Origin: Euptelea pleiosperma
Taxonomy: Eukaryota > Streptophyta > Magnoliopsida > Ranunculales > Eupteleaceae
NCBI GenBank assembly: GCA_035048495.1
Contig: CM068548.1
Span: 16,807,188-16,871,187 of the forward strand
DNA: 64,000 nt
Direction of reading: 5' to 3'
Shown: positions 30,841 to 43,957 of the stretch, in pieces
How the letters are laid out: each line of letters begins with the position of its first letter
Numbering within the stretch: position 1 is the stretch's first letter
The notes under the pieces: generated by a model
Databases searched by the model: none
Seen by the model: the letters and a program-made list of their open reading frames with translations, nothing else
What the model was told of the DNA's origin: nothing
Position numbers and translations under genes: made by a program

Positions 30841-31716
30841 CTAGGGGTGGGAGTGAATCTGCTTTTTCACATCCTGCTACGCCTGCTACTGAATATCTTC
30901 CTAGTTATCTATAAGTTTAAGAGCCACTATCCCATTTTTGTCCTGTTCCAGAGCCATATCCCATTGGAGATCAAGTTTATATAGACCCAGAAAAAGATGA
31001 AGTTCTAAAGCCATAGCCCCGCCCAGTAGCTTCATAGTTTATGACAAAACCCCTTCAGGTAGATCAACTGCAGAACCTGCTGCTTTGACTCGGTCAACTA
31101 CTCGATTAATTGGATCTACAACTAGCTATTGATTTGTAACTGTGGGCTTTATAAACAGAAAGAATGCTTGGAATCTACCCTTTCATTTCTTTCTCAATTA
31201 ACATTGATAAGGTGCTTCTCGATCCATGGCCACTGATGCGTTTACCCTGACAACTGATTCTTCAATAGGATCTGATGCTGCGAGGTAAACTAGCCCACGG
31301 GCAACTGGCTCTGGATCAATTGGGTAAACTCGATATTTAGATGGATCCGCTACAACAGCTTCTCGTGAAAAATTCAATAATAGGCTCTGCTACCTTTGCT
31401 CCCGGTGATGGCTTTCGATCTCAATATGATAGAAGGGATGCCAACTATGGGTCAATGGGTTCAACAACTGGACCTAATTCTGCAATTGGTGGATCAACTT
31501 ATTCCGAGTAAACAGCCGCTGGGTCCTTAAAAAGGTGCTTCAACGGGAGTCCACGGGTTGGGTGGGCCCTTATCAATGCCAATTGAGAAAGAAATTTACG
31601 GCCGGGTTGGGTGGGAATAATAAGGTTGGAGTTGATTTCTCAATTCTCATTGCCCTTATATTCCCACAAACCTACCCTTACCCACCCCACCCCACTTCTT
31701 ACTCCCACCCACCCTT

Positions 31717-31758
31717 AAGAAGGGCATTTTAAAGCATTGATAAATCAATGCCCTTCTT
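31717..31758. repeat. Perfect 12-bp inverted repeat
   Basis: AAGAAGGGCATT (31717-31728) pairs with AATGCCCTTCTT (31747-31758). The surrounding CACCCACCC tracts and nearby GGGCCCTTATCAATG belong to a small repeat family, with another copy at about 61877. Confidence 0.85.
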
Positions 31759-32314
31759 TTTCCTCCCACCCACCCCCTGATTCAATAGGTGGTGAAATTG
31801 ATGCCTCAGAGTATCTCTAGCTTTCGTTGCTTCTACGGGTTATGTCTATTTAATGAGCTTGGATGCTGGTCCAACTACTGGATCAATTGGCTCACCTCTC
31901 CTTACAAGTGGTCCTAAATAAGTCCACCTTATTATATAAGTATTGTGGCATTTTGGCCTTATGCAGGCTTAAGTGATCACAAAACAGGATGAGGCTAAGG
32001 TCTGAACGATTACGAAGTTAAGCTCCTACTGGAGGGGATGTTTAGCAAGAAGGTGGTCTTGGTCCCTGAACTGGATATGGGGCAGCTGGGCTTAGAACTT
32101 TAAATTCAATGAATGGAATAGGATCTGCTGATTCACCAATAGGAACTGCACCTACCTATGCTCCTATCTTTGCCTGTGAAAAAGAAAGTTGGAACAGGTC
32201 TACTGACTGGGAAATAAGCCGGGACTAGTTCAAATGCACTTGCTTTCACGCGGTAAACTGGCGCCGGATCCCAATCTAGAGGCTCTGGATCTTGATCTGG
32301 GCGAGGTGGTGGTA

Positions 32315-32360
32315 GGGAAGCTTTCTGCTCTACTTCAGCCTCCAAGCAGGAGCTTGCCTC
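32315..32360 (+). repeat. Dispersed 46-bp repeat, copy B
   Basis: Same orientation as 7683-7728, two mismatches. Confidence 0.85.
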
Positions 32361-32699
32361 ATTACAACGCTAAACCTCAAGTCAAATATGAAAATACAAA
32401 ACATATTCCTCCCCTTACGAACAAGAAAATAAAGTGGTTTTTAAGGCTTCTAGAGTGAGGAAAGGCTCTTAGCCACCGGTGACCGGCTCAATGAGCACCT
32501 TTGGGCGATGGTTTTTCGATCCTCTCTGTCACTTGAAGAAAGATAGCCACTGTGATGAGTATTTTATACGAGATTCTGATAGAGTGATTTTTTCAGGGTA
32601 ACGCTAAGGTGGACAAGACCCCAGACGGGGAGTTCAACATCAAATTGTTGGAATGCGGCAGCCTGAAGATGAAGAAGCAGAACCGATGGAGGAACAGGT

Positions 32700-35600
32700 T
32701 GCTGAGATAAAGATCGAGGTGAAGAAGAGAAAGAAGAAGAGATTGATATTCCGGCGATCGATTGGGCATCGGTTGTTGTTCCTGAGCAAGAAGAAGTCAT
32801 CCTACCGTACATTGAGGATGATGAACAAGAGGTTGATGTGATGGTGATTGACCACCCCAGAACGGTGGACCCAACTGAACTGATTCGCCCGGCAGAGGCG
32901 AACTATGAAAGGTTGATGAACTGGAAAGTGACCCCTTTGACTTATGAGGCCGCACGAGGTAGAAATCTCTCTGTGGCCTTCAAAAAAAACGCCGTTGAGA
33001 GAGTACCCATTGATTGCCTGAGGATTCCTTTAATAATGAACGGCAAAGTCATTTCAGAAGGTGATTTTCAAAAACAAAACCAAAAAATCTTTTCTTTTTC
33101 TCAAAAAGATAAATTTACAAAAAAGATTTCAAAAAAACCGACCCTGACCATGTATGAGCAAGAGGAAAGCACCGAATTGGAGTTTTAGGAGTACGACTTC
33201 AACGTCGAACTCGATTTTGACCTCATGGGGCTCGAATACGAGGACGATTACTATGAAGAAGAACCACCCAAAGAGATCCTCGATCTCTGGGAGCGTCATG
33301 AGAAGGGCGTGCAACCCAATATAGAGGAAACGGAGTCCATTAACTTGGGTTCTGAGGAAGATCCCAAGATGGTGAAGATCGGCACTCTGATGACTACCGA
33401 GCAACGGGCAGATATGATTTATTTTAAAAAAAGCTACAAAGAAAGACGTATTTGCCTGGTCTTACCAAGACATGCCTGGGCTCGACACAGACCTCGTGGT
33501 TCATCGACTCCCACTCATACCAGGGGTCAAGCCTGTCAAACAGAAGCTGAGAAGATTAAGGCCAGAGTGGAATCTGAAAATGAAAGAAGAAGTCATGATG
33601 CAGTTCCAAGCAGGGTTCTTAGCAGTGTCTACATATCCTGAATGGCTCGCAAACATCGTCCCGGTCCCAAAGAAGGATGGCAAAGTGCGAATGTGCGTCG
33701 ATTACAGGAACCTAAACAAGGCAAGCCCTGACGGAACGGAACTAGATTTCGATTTTCCTTTTCCTCACATCAATGTTCTGGTGGACAACACCGCTGGACA
33801 TGGGATGCTTTGTTGGATGCTTTCTCTTGATATAACCAGATCAAGATGGCCGAGGAAGACCGAGAGAAAATGGCTTTTATCACTCCATGGGGCACGTTCT
33901 GTTACAAGGTGATGCCATTTGGTCTAAAGAATGCCGGGGCGACGTACCAGCGAGCCATGACTGCGCTGTTTCATGATATGATTCACAAGGAAATGGAGGT
34001 CTATGTCGATGACATGATCGCCAAGTCTTGGGCTGAAGAAGACCGTCTGGTGAATTTGAAGAAAGTGTTTGACAGATTGCGGAAATACAGTCTTCGTCTT
34101 CATCTGCAAAAGTCTGTCTTTGGTGCTTCGTAAGGTAAGCTACTCGGGTTCATTATCCGCAGAAGAGGAATCGAAGTCGACCTGCAAAAGCCAAAGCAAT
34201 TATCGACATGCCGGTACCAAAGACAGAGAAAGAAATCAGGGCTTTTTTGGGCAGGCTACAATACATCAGCAGGTTCATTGCCCAGCTCACACCCATCTGT
34301 GAGCCGATCTTTAAACTACTCAGAAAGAAGACCCCTACTGTCTGGAACGAGGATTGCCAAAAGGTGTTTGACAATGTGAAGAAATATCTACTCAATCCTC
34401 CCATCCTGGTACCACCAAAGCCTGGTCGACCTCTCCTGATATATCTGTCAGTAATGGAAGCATCCACGGGTTGTGTCCTTGGTCCGCACGATGAAACGGG
34501 TAGGAAGGAAAGAGCCATATACTATCTCAGCAAGAAGTTCACTGATGATGAGACAAGGTATACGGTTCTAGAAAAGACCTGTTGTGCTCTTACATGGGCC
34601 TCGCAACGCCTACGCCACTACATGTTGAACTATATACCATGCTGATTGCAAGAATGGACCCGCTGAAGTCTCTCTTTAAAAAGCCAGCCCTCACGGGCCG
34701 TACAGCAAGGTGGCAGATGTGACTCTCAGAGTTCGATATTGTGTACGTCACCTAGAAGATGATCAAGGGACAAGGAGTCACAGACAACTTGGCAAGCCAT
34801 CCCTTACCCGACTATGAGCCAATGCAGATGAATTTCCCGGATGAAGTTATTCTATTTTCGGTAGGCGAAGAAGAAGACGAAACTCCTCATGATTGGCAAA
34901 TGTTCTTTGACGGTGCAGTAAATCAGAATGGAAATGGAGTTGGAGCAGTTCTTGTCTCGCCAAAAGGAGCCCATATTCGCATAGCTGTCAAGTTGAGGTT
35001 CTTTTGCACAAACAATATCGCTAAATATGAAGCATGTCTCATAGGCGCTTCTTTGAAGCCCTCGACTTGAGAATCAAGGAGATTGATGTATATGGAGATT
35101 CGTCACTTATCATCTTTCAGACAACTGGTGATTGGAAAACCAAAGATCAGAAGCTCATTTCCTACCATCGGTATCTGGAAGATATCAGCCTAAAGTTCAG
35201 ACGGATTACCTTCCATTATCTGTCGAGGACGAAGAATCAGTTTGCTGACGCATTGGCCACACTAGCTTCCATGATCAGTATCCCAGAAGGTATTGATATC
35301 CGGCCAGAGATCAAAGTGAGAGAGGATCGTGCATACTGTTTGGCAATCGAAGAAGGAGAACCTGATGGTAAGCCATGGTTTCATGACATCAAGACGTACC
35401 TGGAAGACAGAACCTTTCCTCTGGATGCCACGGCCACAGACCGAAGAACCATCCAGAGATTAGCCAAGGAATTCTTCGTCAGTGCAGGAACACTTTCTAA
35501 GAAGCCGTAGAATCATATCCTTGTGAAGTGTGTTGAGGCCGAGGAAGCTAAGAAAGTCATGAGGGATGTACACGAGGGAGCTTGTGGTCCCCACATGAAC

Positions 35601-35766
35601 GGCCATATGCTAGCAAAGAAGATTCTACGTATGGGCTTCTATTGGATTGGTCAACAATGGAAAGCGACTGCTGCCAACATGTCCGGAAGTTTCATTTATG
35701 CCAAATTTACGCTGATAAGATCAATGCTCCTGCCACCGAGCTACATAATATGACAACTCCATGGCC
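32700..35766 (+). pseudogene. Degenerate Ty3/gypsy pol (Tat/Ogre-like), truncated in integrase
   Basis: The order is conserved although the frame changes repeatedly. Protease-RT linker at about 32720-33440 (stop at 33186). RT starts DVFAWSYQDMPGLD (about 33443) and ANIVPVPKKDGKVRMCVDYR, then shifts near 33830 to WGTFCYKVMPFGLKNAGATY and catalytic EVYVDDMI (about 34000); stop at 34131. RNase H at about 34208-34645 (FLGRLQYISRFIAQL, IYYLSKKFTDDETRYT). Two stops precede an archaeal-type RNase H (FFDGAVNQNGNGVGAVLV; NQFADALATL) at 34759-35480. The integrase zinc finger lies at 35523-35765 (DVHEGACGPH, then frameshift to CQIYADKINAPATELHNM). The sequence leaves the family just before the integrase core. 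No LTRs are visible. It is clearly older than the 8174-21314 element and belongs to a different family. Confidence 0.88.
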
Positions 35767-36468
35767 CAGCAAACTACGGCTTTCAAGCCGGAGTGCGCTC
35801 CTGCGCACTGGAGTTTTCGAAGCAGGATTGCCTTCTCCTCGGTACTCTCTCTTGAGTAAGGAGGGATCTTCCAACTCGGCAATTCCCCGAGAAAGATTGA
35901 TTGATTCAGTAGTTCCTTCTGTCTCTCCCTTTAGCAACGACTAAGCTTGTTAAAAGCCTTTTTAAGCTTGCTTTAGTAAGGACAGGACTTCTTTCCTCAC
36001 GAACCGCCTTCCCGAAAGAAAGAATGGATTGAATTGAATATAGCGGGAAAAGGAGGGACGCTTTCGCTTACCTAAAGCACTTGACCTGGAGTACTGAACC
36101 TACCTCCCTCAACTACCGGAACTTACCGTACGGAAAAAAATGTTTTCTCTGATCTACCTACCTCACTCGGCTAGCAACAGAAGGAATTCTCTTTGATGAA
36201 CCGCTTGACTATAGTAATGAAAGAGCTTTTAACCTTACTTAAAGCTTAACGGTGAAAGGGAATAAATAGAGTAAAGGCGAAAGTGATGTGGTTATTGGTA
36301 AAGTGGCTTAGCTGCCCTTAACAGAAACATTTTGATCTATCGCTTAAACAACGGAAAGAGTAGATTCTACGACCACCAGAGCACATAACTAGAAGTCGAG
36401 TGTGCCTGTAACTAGCGAAAAGAGTTCAAATCAAAAGTGTACCTTCCGAGCTAGCCTAACTAGCTCTA

Positions 36469-36511
36469 CTGACTGGCTTTACTAATGGAACCTGACTTGA
36501 AAGCCAGTCAG
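36469..36511. repeat. Perfect 12-bp hairpin
   Basis: CTGACTGGCTTT (36469-36480) pairs with AAAGCCAGTCAG (36500-36511), loop 19 bases. Confidence 0.88.
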
Positions 36512-36525
36512 TAGTAATGAAAGAG

Positions 36526-36564
36526 CAGCAAGATACGGCTCAGCCAAAAAGCCGTATCTTGCTG
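36526..36564. repeat. Perfect 15-bp hairpin
   Basis: CAGCAAGATACGGCT (36526-36540) pairs with AGCCGTATCTTGCTG (36550-36564), loop 9 bases. It lies 14 bases after the previous hairpin; together they look like a double processing or terminator structure. Confidence 0.9.
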
Positions 36565-37628
36565 GGTCCGCATCTAGGAGAATGAAAGCTAGGGATGGAA
36601 TTAATAGACAGAGAATGAAGGATCAAAGGCTGGATGAAACACTATCAGTGAAGGCGGAACCCCTTGTCTTCTCTGGTTCACTATTAGTTTGTCTTTTCAG
36701 GTCTAGTTCACCAGGGTTGGCTACGAAGCCTATGAGGCAGAACAAGCAACCACTCTACCCCCCACAAGAGGGGGTGGGATTGAATCAACAGAACCAAGAG
36801 AAGGAGACAAGCATCAATGGCTCGGGTTCGATGGACAGAAAGACAAGCAAAGAGACAAGGGGCCAAGAGAAAGAGAGGCATCAGAGGCGAGAGGAAGAGA
36901 TGTCAACGATCAGGAAAGTAAGCTTGCCTTCGCATCATTCTAAGGTTGCTTCGTTCTCCTCTCGTTGAAAGGTTGGGTCGGAAGGAAGGAAGTGAGTTCA
37001 TTGCCTCTAATTAAGCTGGAAAGGCTGGCTTTGAAGGGAGAATGAGAGGAGGGACGGAAACAAACAAGAGCTTCAATCGTCTACTGAACATGGGGCGAAA
37101 CCTCTCCCTTGGATGAACCTGCCCTCCTAAACTTCCAACCTTAATCCTTTCCATCATCCTGCTTATCTACATATTAACAAACGGTCCCTCATAGTCAATC
37201 AACCTAACATGCACATTCAATGCCGGAGGGGAATATGCCCCCCTTTATGCAAAGGCTCGAGATTGAACTGTACTCTACCACAAGGCCTCAGCTGTCTTTC
37301 TCTCTGCTTGACCTGAGAACAGTAATTGCTTGCCATCTTCTGGCCGTTACTAACATTCTTCCTGTGCCCCCCTTGCTCTTTATGGGGGGTAGAGTGGTGG
37401 GACAGACAAAAGCAATCAATGGCAGGCGGGAGCAGCTAAGTTGCTTCACCCGATCGATCGACCTCATTTCGTAAATCCATATATAATATGCATTCCCGAT
37501 CAAGAAGAAAGAGGAGAGCGGCTCGTGGGAGACAGGTTGCCTCAAGTGGGGAAGGGGGAGAGGAAATTCATTCTTTTCTTTTTCTCCGTTCCTTGCTTTT
37601 ATGATGCCAGCTGAGGGAGATAAATTGA

Positions 37629-37901
37629 TTGCTCGGCATTTTTGAAAGACTCAATTTAGTTATTTCATTATTAAAAGTAGGAGTTTCAATCCTATCTTCA
37701 ATGTCTCCTTTCGGTGCCTTCATTCATATGTCCGGGTGGGTTAATGCATATAGTTCTCCTGCAGCCTTTGCAGCCATAAGATTAGAAGCAAGGATAGAGA
37801 CAGACCGGGAGAAAGCAATGGGGAACACTCAATCAATCAGAGCATTAGAGCAGGAAGTGAAGGGTTCATCAACTGAAAGACAAGGGGAGGCAAAGGAGTG
37901 A
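37629..37901 (+). CDS. Hypothetical ORF, 90 codons
   Basis: The first 60 residues read like a membrane protein (LNLVISLLKVGVSILSSM, then FGAFIHMSGWVNAYSSPAAF), followed by a charged tail. I do not recognise it. There is no neighbour suggesting a function, and it may be a fragment or chance. Confidence 0.2.
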   Translation: MLGIFERLNLVISLLKVGVSILSSMSPFGAFIHMSGWVNAYSSPAAFAAIRLEARIETDREKAMGNTQSIRALEQEVKGSSTERQGEAKE

Positions 37902-40900
37902 CTTGCCTTGGCCACCTTGAGGTCAGCGATGGCATTGAATCTTAGCTGGGAGAGCTGATGGTGAACTGAAAGGAGAGGAACCAGGGTTCAGAAGTAAAGA
38001 GGCTCGGTAGATAAGTATCTAACTAATTGAAGCCTGGGGTGAGTCAGTTGAAAGCAAAGCCCGAGGCGATGGCCGAATGAGAATAAGCTGAAAGCCCGAT
38101 GGGTGGGCAGGAATAATAGATGGGGTTGAAGCTTTAATGAGCCGGGGTTTGAACCGCGTAGTTCTATCTGTATCCGTTGGGTGGGATATCGAAACAATTC
38201 CTTCCAGGCGGAAACCCAATGAGAGAAACTGATAAGGAGAGGGATCAATCACTCGACCGGGAGAGGGACTCTAGCCATTCGACTGCGGGGAACTTCTTAT
38301 TCTTTATTTGATTGTTTGGAGCGGGGATTCAATCTTCAATCTTCTCATGGATGGCTTCGAGCGGAACTAGATCTCCTGGAAATGAATCTATTATTTACGC
38401 ATTAAACCCTCCGCCTTCTGAAGCGCTGGGCTGAACCAACCCTAAGGAGAGGAGACTATGTCCACTCGACCTGAAGGGAGAGGTACTTTAGTTACTCGAC
38501 TGAAATGAGAGGAGACAAGCAGGGCTATCTCGTTAGATCTAGCTTTCTATCTGCGGTCATGAGGCGATTTCGTCCAATCAGACGCGGTCGGGACTGCACT
38601 CATCTGCACTCATCTCAACTCATGTAAGAAAGAGAACATGTGTCACGTTCTGCTTCCGCCTCCCTCTTTTATCCCAGTGGGAGGCTTTCCCAATGATTGA
38701 TTCTGTCTCTGGGTGGGATATTGAAACAAGGTCATTTATGTCTCGGCCGGTAGGCTGAGGAGAAGAGTTGTTGCGAAGAGACTTTCCAGGGATTAGATCA
38801 GTTGTTGCTGAAGAGACGAGGAGACTGGAGCTATCTAGCTTTCTTGATAGAAGAACCCACTGCATCCCCGACTCGGGTTGGCGTTAAGGGATGAAAAGCG
38901 GGAACCAACCTCTGCTTTCCGAACCGACTGAAGGAAGTTTGTTTTGACCGTTCCGACCAAAGGAGGTAAGATCAGGACGGAGGGCTCATTCAAGGACAAA
39001 AGCCTTCTATGCTTGATTCGATTGCCTCCGATACGATCTCTTGGAAATTTATATCTTATATACGTAATTAATGGATGAACTTAAATCAAGCCCGTCTCGC
39101 CTTCCTGTTCAATCGGATCGATGGAAGAACCAACCAGCTACCGAAAAGTCATAATCAGCATCAAACGAGGACCGGTGGAGAGATGAGATATTTCCCTGCC
39201 GTTAACCACCAATCCCACTAGCGGCGGAAAGAAACCCCCACTGGATTGAAACAAGGACATTTATTTGTGTACTCGACTGGGTGAGAACCACTAGTCGAGT
39301 GCATAAATGCCATAAGGGAGAGGACATTTATGGACTCGACCATTTCTGGGATAGGAAGAGGGGCTTCCATCAATCAAATCAATTCGCCCAATCATGGGTG
39401 GGTCTCATAAGCAATTGATTTCTCAAGACGAAGCTATATATCCCCACCCCCCGGGCCCAGGGCGGGCTGGGTGGCTGAAATCAATGGCACGGGGCAATGG
39501 CACGGCTCATGCTAATGATTGTGCAACAACTCAGGCCCCCTCTCTCGCGCAGATGAATGATTGACTGACAGATCCGGGACTGTATATTGCGCAGCTGAGA
39601 TTGATAGGGTAGCAGCTCCGTTTAGGGAGTATAGCGACGAGAATTGTTTAATAACAGCAGAAAAGGCTAGGACTGCTTATTGCGATAATGATTGTCCACC
39701 AGCCCTACCAGCTCCGGTCAAAGCGCCTTTCCTTACATGACCGAGGTGTGACGACACGTCGTATGTTCGTTTTGTGGTGCTTTTTCTGCTATTAGCCTTT
39801 TTATGCTACTTGATTTCCAACTAGCACTGAAATGTTTTCTTTAATGAACTTGGCCACTTCACTTTAGCCGATCTCAGTGTTCGATAAGATGCCGCTTCCA
39901 CCCATTTGGTAAGGAGACAGCAAACGTAGGAGCTTGATTTAGTTAGCGCATAGTTTCTGGGCAAGCGCAACGGGTTGGGCAAACAAGGCCCCTGAGATGA
40001 GAGTAGTTGGTTGACCTTCGCAGTATATTCTAAATGGGAGTGCTGCTTGGTGGGTGGGATACCCCCTGCCTGAGGGTCGGGTTCGACTGATTAGTGTAGG
40101 ATATACATGTAGGATCTACGATCATTGGCAAGGTCACTTCAACAAAACAAAAGCAGCATGCGCCACGCCAAGCAAGACTTGACTCAACAACTTCAAGCCA
40201 TAGTAGCCTACCGCCCTTAGAGGAAAAATGCCTCGCTCAGCTCACAAGGAAGAAAGCTGTAGACGAGTGCTATCGACTCTTTATGGGATGAGCCTGATCT
40301 TCTTAAAAAAAAGGGCGAATATCTTACATCATCACATTTTAGTTAGTAAGATGATGGATGCGTCTACTCCTTCCCTTAAAAATACATAATCAGGCTTTCC
40401 AACTAACTTGGTATTCATTCAAGGGCCTTATCTTTCGTTCGGGATAGTATGTATACCTATTTCTTATCGATTCTCTCCCCAATGGAGTACGCGCCTGACT
40501 GAAGGCCGGCAAACAGAAGGAGAGTCGTTCGTAACAGAGAAGACGACTGGACTGAGCCGACTATGAAAGAGTAATAGCAATGATAGAGATCTTTCTTTGT
40601 GGCATACTCAGTGGTTTATTACCAAAAGCACTACAGGACTTCTTTGGTGAATTCTTTCTTCACCTCCTCTTTTGTCTTCAAACAGCCCGTCCGTCTCAGC
40701 GAGGTCGTCACATGCTAAGGGGGAGGACACACGACCCAAAAAGTGGGGGAAGACACGACCAGCAAAGTGTTAGTTAGGTCAAGTAACTCCTCATTATATC
40801 TGATCAGCAATTCAGAATGGAGACTCAATTCCATGTAAGAATGAGACGCGCCTGTCTTTCAATTCACTCCACTAGTTTAAAACACCCCTTAAAATGGGCA

Positions 40901-43900
40901 TCCATAATCTAGTGAGAAGTCATGGGCATATAAAGAATCTAGTTAATATAGTGAGAAATTCACAATTGTTGATTTGGGAATAAAGTCTGGATAAATGGCT
41001 GGCTCTCTCATACTCATATTGAGCTATTTGTTTGGTTTATAGTGGCATTAGATCACAGAAGCCCTTGCTTGACAGCTGCATAAATCATTATAATTGAATT
41101 GGTTTATGAATGGGGATAGTAGATAGACTAGGGCAGGGTCAATAACCTAACGGCTCAGGGGGCCATACGGCGGGTCATTTACTCTTCTTGCATCTCAGCC
41201 GAGCGAGGCATATTATGTTATGCAATTAAGGGTAAGGGGCCTCACTCAGGGCGCAGGCTTGCTTCCAAGTCAATCCAAGTTGTTCGCAAGGAGGCTAGTG
41301 TCTCCGCTGTCCCAATTCGAGTAGTTGGGGGTTGGTGGGATCAAGTAGGCACCACCTTTTGAAAGGGTTTAAGCTGATCCCACTCAGGTCTGGATGCCCT
41401 ACAGGAGAGGGATGGAGTAGCTCGACTGACAAGGCTTTGATACGCCGGCAAAGGCAAACCAATGCATGCCCCATATTCTAATGGATAAGCAGCTTATCTG
41501 CGCCTTTAATGAAAAAGGGCGTGACACTCATTCATATTGGAAATATGGTAACTCACTACTTATCTAGCTGGCTCCAAGCGGTTCTATCCGATCGGTCCTT
41601 AACTGATGTGATGCAACTCCTTGACAAAGAACAAGTGCCTCTTGCTCTTCCATGCGAAGATAGATTCCATGCACGTACCCTTCCACTGGCAGCAAGCCAT
41701 TTTATTCTTGGTTCTGTGGATTCCATTCCATCCAAGAAGGCTCTGGTATAATGAATGGTCCAATAGGGCCGGCCTGTATAACGATATAAGAAAGAGTGTT
41801 GTAACTATGTACGCTCGTCTTTATATCCCAGTCGCCTCAGCTATAAAGGGCACACGGTCGAGCTCTCATAATCGATCGCTTATATGTCCATTCCGTTCTG
41901 GCTAGCGAAGTAGGGGCTGAGCTTTCTGGTGCAGTTGCTTGCTTGGTTGCCGGGTCAAGGCGACTTGCTATTGTATTCTTCTTTCCTAAATGCCCTTTGC
42001 TTCTTTGTTCTGATCTTCACACTCTTCTAAACGAAGAAAGAGGGGATTCGCACTACCTCCTACTCCTACAGAAGATCGATTGGCCGGAACCAAAGACGTT
42101 GATGATCCCCCAAAGGGAGTTATTGCCGACCCTTACATCATCATAAAGAGAATCAAGATATCCCAGGAACCAAGCTAGGGATTCATGACTAGCGCGAAAG
42201 CCTAGCGAACAAAGAAGCGCAGCCCTTTTCTTGCTCCCTTGTTGCGCATTAAGGACTATTCCACTATATACGCTCAGAAAAAGCTTATTTATCGCACCTT
42301 TACTTCCCTATGGTTATGGTATATCTCCCTTCCTATAGGACGAGCCATAGGAACCTATGAGATTAATTGAACAAGCCTTAAAGGTGAAGAAGAATCATCG
42401 AACTAATGGACGAACCGCAACGCAAGTACTAGAACTCTTAAACTAGAGGAAGGACCTACCGACCGATTGCGAGAGCTGCTAAAGTTCTAAAATTTCCAGT
42501 TGACCGAGAAAGACCACACTTGTAGGAGACTTTTTCCCGATTTCCAGAATTGAGATCGATTCCCCCGAAGCTACAGAAATCCTTATTGAATAAAAGAATC
42601 GTACACACGAAGCAAGCAACGGAAACCTCTGCCTCTACCTTTGCCCTAGCTCCTACGGATCAAAGCTAGGCCACACAAAAGAAGGAAAGGTAGGCAGCCT
42701 CAAGGATAAGCGGTTGAGCAACCGAGAAGAGCTACTCGACTAAAAGATGAGAGGAAGCGAGTGGAAAGGAAGGATAGGGAGAGGAAGATGACTATCTAAA
42801 GCCGATAGTCCGGTAGGTCCTTGTAAGGCGAGTGGAAGGAAGTGACTCGACCGATAGGTTGAGGGAGTCAGGCAGGTCTGGAGGTAGTGCCTCCTAAGAG
42901 GTATGAGAACTGCACCATTCAAGATCAATGCTTGCATCCGGAGATAGATAGGTGAGAGATGGACGAAACCCCTTGAAAGTGGAACTGATTCTTATCTAGT
43001 TGTTCAAAGCCTGCCTACTTTTGATGACATGAGATTCAAGACCCCCCTTAAAGTAAAGGCAGCTGATCCCGATTTCCTTGATCCTTCATCTGGCTGGACT
43101 GTCGATAGAGTAAGCTGGATGTGCTATTCGATCTTGTAACCCACGAAAGCTCGAGAAAGAGAAGGGCCTGCTCAGCCCCGAACATGCCATAGCACGCACT
43201 AAGTGATGCATTGGAATCGCTAAGGTGGACGAAGAGACTAGTTCTTTCATTCATGCAGGTTTCAAGATCATGTTCTTGACTGGTTCTCGACCAAGAAGGA
43301 CTCAAAACAATAAGGAGTAGTCGGCCAGCTAGTGACTCGGTAAGGCCTTCCCCTATCTCTCTCCCATTTCAGAAAGACATGAGCTCATCCTTACTAGTCC
43401 CATATCTGATATCTGATTATCCCGATCTTAGATCTTATCGATGGATGAATTCGTAAACAAATCAAGCCAATTCATAATCTAATTCCACACGCACCTTCAC
43501 AGACAAGACAAATAGGACAGAGAGAGCAGTTACGGAATCTTGAGAGTATAAATAGGAAAGAGAGCGGTAATGGCATCCTTAGACTACTAGTATGAAAAAT
43601 AGAGAGACGTTATGGTATGGCACTAAAGGAACCACTTCCTTGCTAGCTCGATCATATACTACTAGTCAATTCGTAAACAGATACAGTCGATTCATAATCC
43701 CTTGCACGGACAAGATGTATTGGTAGAGTTTTGTAACCATGAGAGATTAATCATTAATATGATACCCTCATACTACTACCACCATATTGGAAGCCCCTGT
43801 TTCGGATCCGGATGGAACACTCTTGGCCCTGTCTTAAGGCCCTATTCAGAAAAAGGCTCTTTACTTTAAGACACGAAGAGGAACCCTAATGATGCTTTCC

Positions 43901-43957
43901 CATCCCTAACTTTTGTTGAGCGATATTCTGAGCGAGGTAGGGGGTCTATCTACGAAA
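37902..43957. other. Long mitochondrial-type spacer, no supported gene
   Basis: About 6 kb without a recognisable gene, tRNA or rRNA. The word ACTCGAC recurs, usually near GAGAGG (about 38253, 38464, 38496, 39270, 39335, 42735, 42844), as does GGTGGGATATYGAAACAA (38188, 38713). The ORFs of 60-95 codons (38620-38865 minus, 41509-41905 plus, 41943-42146 plus, 43048-43305 minus and others) show no motifs. Confidence 0.5.

Larger units (their letters stand above)
30841..32360 (-). other. Pseudo-coding spacer, D/P/V/E-rich on the minus strand
   Basis: Minus-strand translation of many pieces gives peptides such as YPIDPEPVARGLVYLAASDP (about 31240-31330), VDPPIAELGPVVEPIDP (about 31450-31500) and DQDPEPLDWDPAPVYRV (in ORF 32133-32345), separated by stops. 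The DNA is a degenerate mixture of words such as GGATCAATTGG, GGATCTGCTGATTC and CAACTACTGGATCAATTGG. Similar wording recurs at 60990-61860. I do not recognise a gene; it looks like an expanded and decayed repeat. Confidence 0.45.
35767..37628. other. Mitochondrial-type spacer
   Basis: No recognised gene. It contains a palindromic segment (35779-35815) with an inverted copy at 62928-62965 and two adjacent perfect hairpins (36469-36511, 36526-36564). The basic 128-codon ORF 36582-36968 and two others around 37220-37545 have no visible domains. Confidence 0.5.

Noticed and set aside
37629..37901. Known mitochondrial membrane subunit
   Set aside because: Hydrophobic N-terminus, but no match to any nad, cox, atp, ccm or sdh protein that I can recognise; kept only as a low-confidence hypothetical ORF.
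38100..38200. Possible tRNA (GGTTCAAAC on the minus strand)
   Set aside because: The T-arm does not pair and no acceptor or anticodon stem could be built.
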